NCBI GenBank assembly: GCA_977006965.1
Contig: OZ345360.1
Coordinates: forward strand, 1,550,001 to 1,614,000
Direction: 5' to 3'
Length of the DNA stretch: 64,000 nucleotides
Source of the DNA: Phymatolithon calcareum
Lineage: Eukaryota; Rhodophyta; Florideophyceae; Hapalidiales
Every line of letters starts with the position of its first letter. Position 1 is the stretch's first letter. Positions 63,345-64,000 of the stretch are shown one piece after another. Made by a program: the position numbers and the translations under genes. The notes under the pieces were generated by a model. That model searched no databases, had not been told where the DNA came from, and saw nothing but the letters and a program-made list of their open reading frames with translations.

Positions 63345-64000
63345 TGCTTTGAAGGTGAAGCGCCAATCCGGTCGGACTAATAAATAACGCGAGACTGCTT
63401 GTAGTATGCGGCGTGTGTTCTTCGACTCTTAGCAATATTTTCGCGGGCAGTTGAAAGACTTGATTCTGAACATGTTTCGGGCGTTTGGGCAAAGGTTTTG
63501 AACGTGTCACGCGTTCTGCAGCACGACTGAGTCGCTGCGCGATCTCCGTTTCAAAGCGTAACCTATTCTCGGACATATGTAATCGCACGCTCCTCGACAT
63601 AGAAGGGATAGCAGCGCACCCCTGTGGTCCACTCAGATAGCATGCGCATGCTGAACTGCCTGCAGAAATAACCGTACTAGTCTCATAGATTTATCCCGTT
63701 TTCATCCATCCGTGTCGCACTGGATAACCGTACCCCGCAACACGAGACATTTAGAATCCGTGGAGATAGTAGCATTCGTTTGTATAGAGACGCCCGAACC
63801 GCAAACTTGGCTAAGGTCAACACGAAAGGTGACAAATGCATGAACGAATAAACATCATTGCTTTGTCTCGACCATCGCGGTCATAGCCATGCTACACGGG
63901 CCATTAAGATAGCGCCATCACGACGATCAGCGCCGGGTTCTCGACATTACTATTCGTGATGGATGACTTGTGGCTGACTGTCGCAAAACGGCAATGCACA
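63345..64000. other. Unassigned end of the window
   Basis: A minus-strand frame reaching 63600 (MSRSVRLHMSENRLRFETEI) runs into the LINE-D insertion; it has no known motif and may be a truncated gene or chance. Nothing else is seen. Confidence 0.3.

Overview
This is a nuclear window from a eukaryote. The evidence is a RIO2 ribosome-biogenesis kinase, an organelle-type release factor RF1 with a long N-terminal extension, a spliced phase-0 intron shared by two BCS1-like AAA ATPase paralogues, and many poly(A)-tailed non-LTR retrotransposons with target-site duplications (TSDs). The mainly intronless host genes scattered between dense mobile elements would fit an alga, perhaps a red alga, but that is inference and no marker gene here fixes the taxon.

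Layout. Positions 1-10.4 kb are mostly retroelement debris: LINE-A copies, a LINE-C fragment, and a small non-autonomous S element that ends in ATGA repeats. Positions 10.9-14.2 kb hold one long open gene for a 1087-aa Gln/Ala/Pro/Ser-rich protein. Positions 14.5-22 kb hold an S fragment, a solo LTR, LINE-A, LINE-B and LINE-C fragments, and a chimeric retrocopy joining a piece of the RF1 gene to a LINE-A 3' end. Positions 22.6-24.2 kb hold BCS1-like gene 1, split by a LINE-A insertion. Positions 24.4-37.6 kb hold a second solo LTR and several LINE fragments. They also hold a structurally complete LINE-D of about 4.9 kb, inserted at the 3' terminus of a LINE-C.

Positions 37.9-40.7 kb are the clearest host segment, with convergent RIO2 and RF1 genes. 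Directly beyond it are a MITE-like element and a 10.7-kb CACTA-type DNA transposon (41146-51834). The transposon has 17-bp CACTA termini and three long open frames, including a 1376-aa Tnp2-like transposase. Positions 52.8-60.1 kb are BCS1-like gene 2, broken by a frameshift, a 4.8-kb Fanzor-bearing insertion, a LINE-C insertion and a premature stop. The Fanzor is a eukaryotic TnpB-like RNA-guided nuclease, itself interrupted by one in-frame TAA. Positions 60.4-62.3 kb hold tandem repeats, a decayed hAT-like transposase and a fragment of a trypsin-like protease. A LINE-D 3' end lies at 63.1-63.3 kb.

The window is best read as two working housekeeping genes and one long uncharacterised gene in a landscape of nested transposon insertions. 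Most insertion junctions can be read to the base because 10-15 bp TSDs survive. Family names LINE-A, -B, -C, -D, S and R are local labels.
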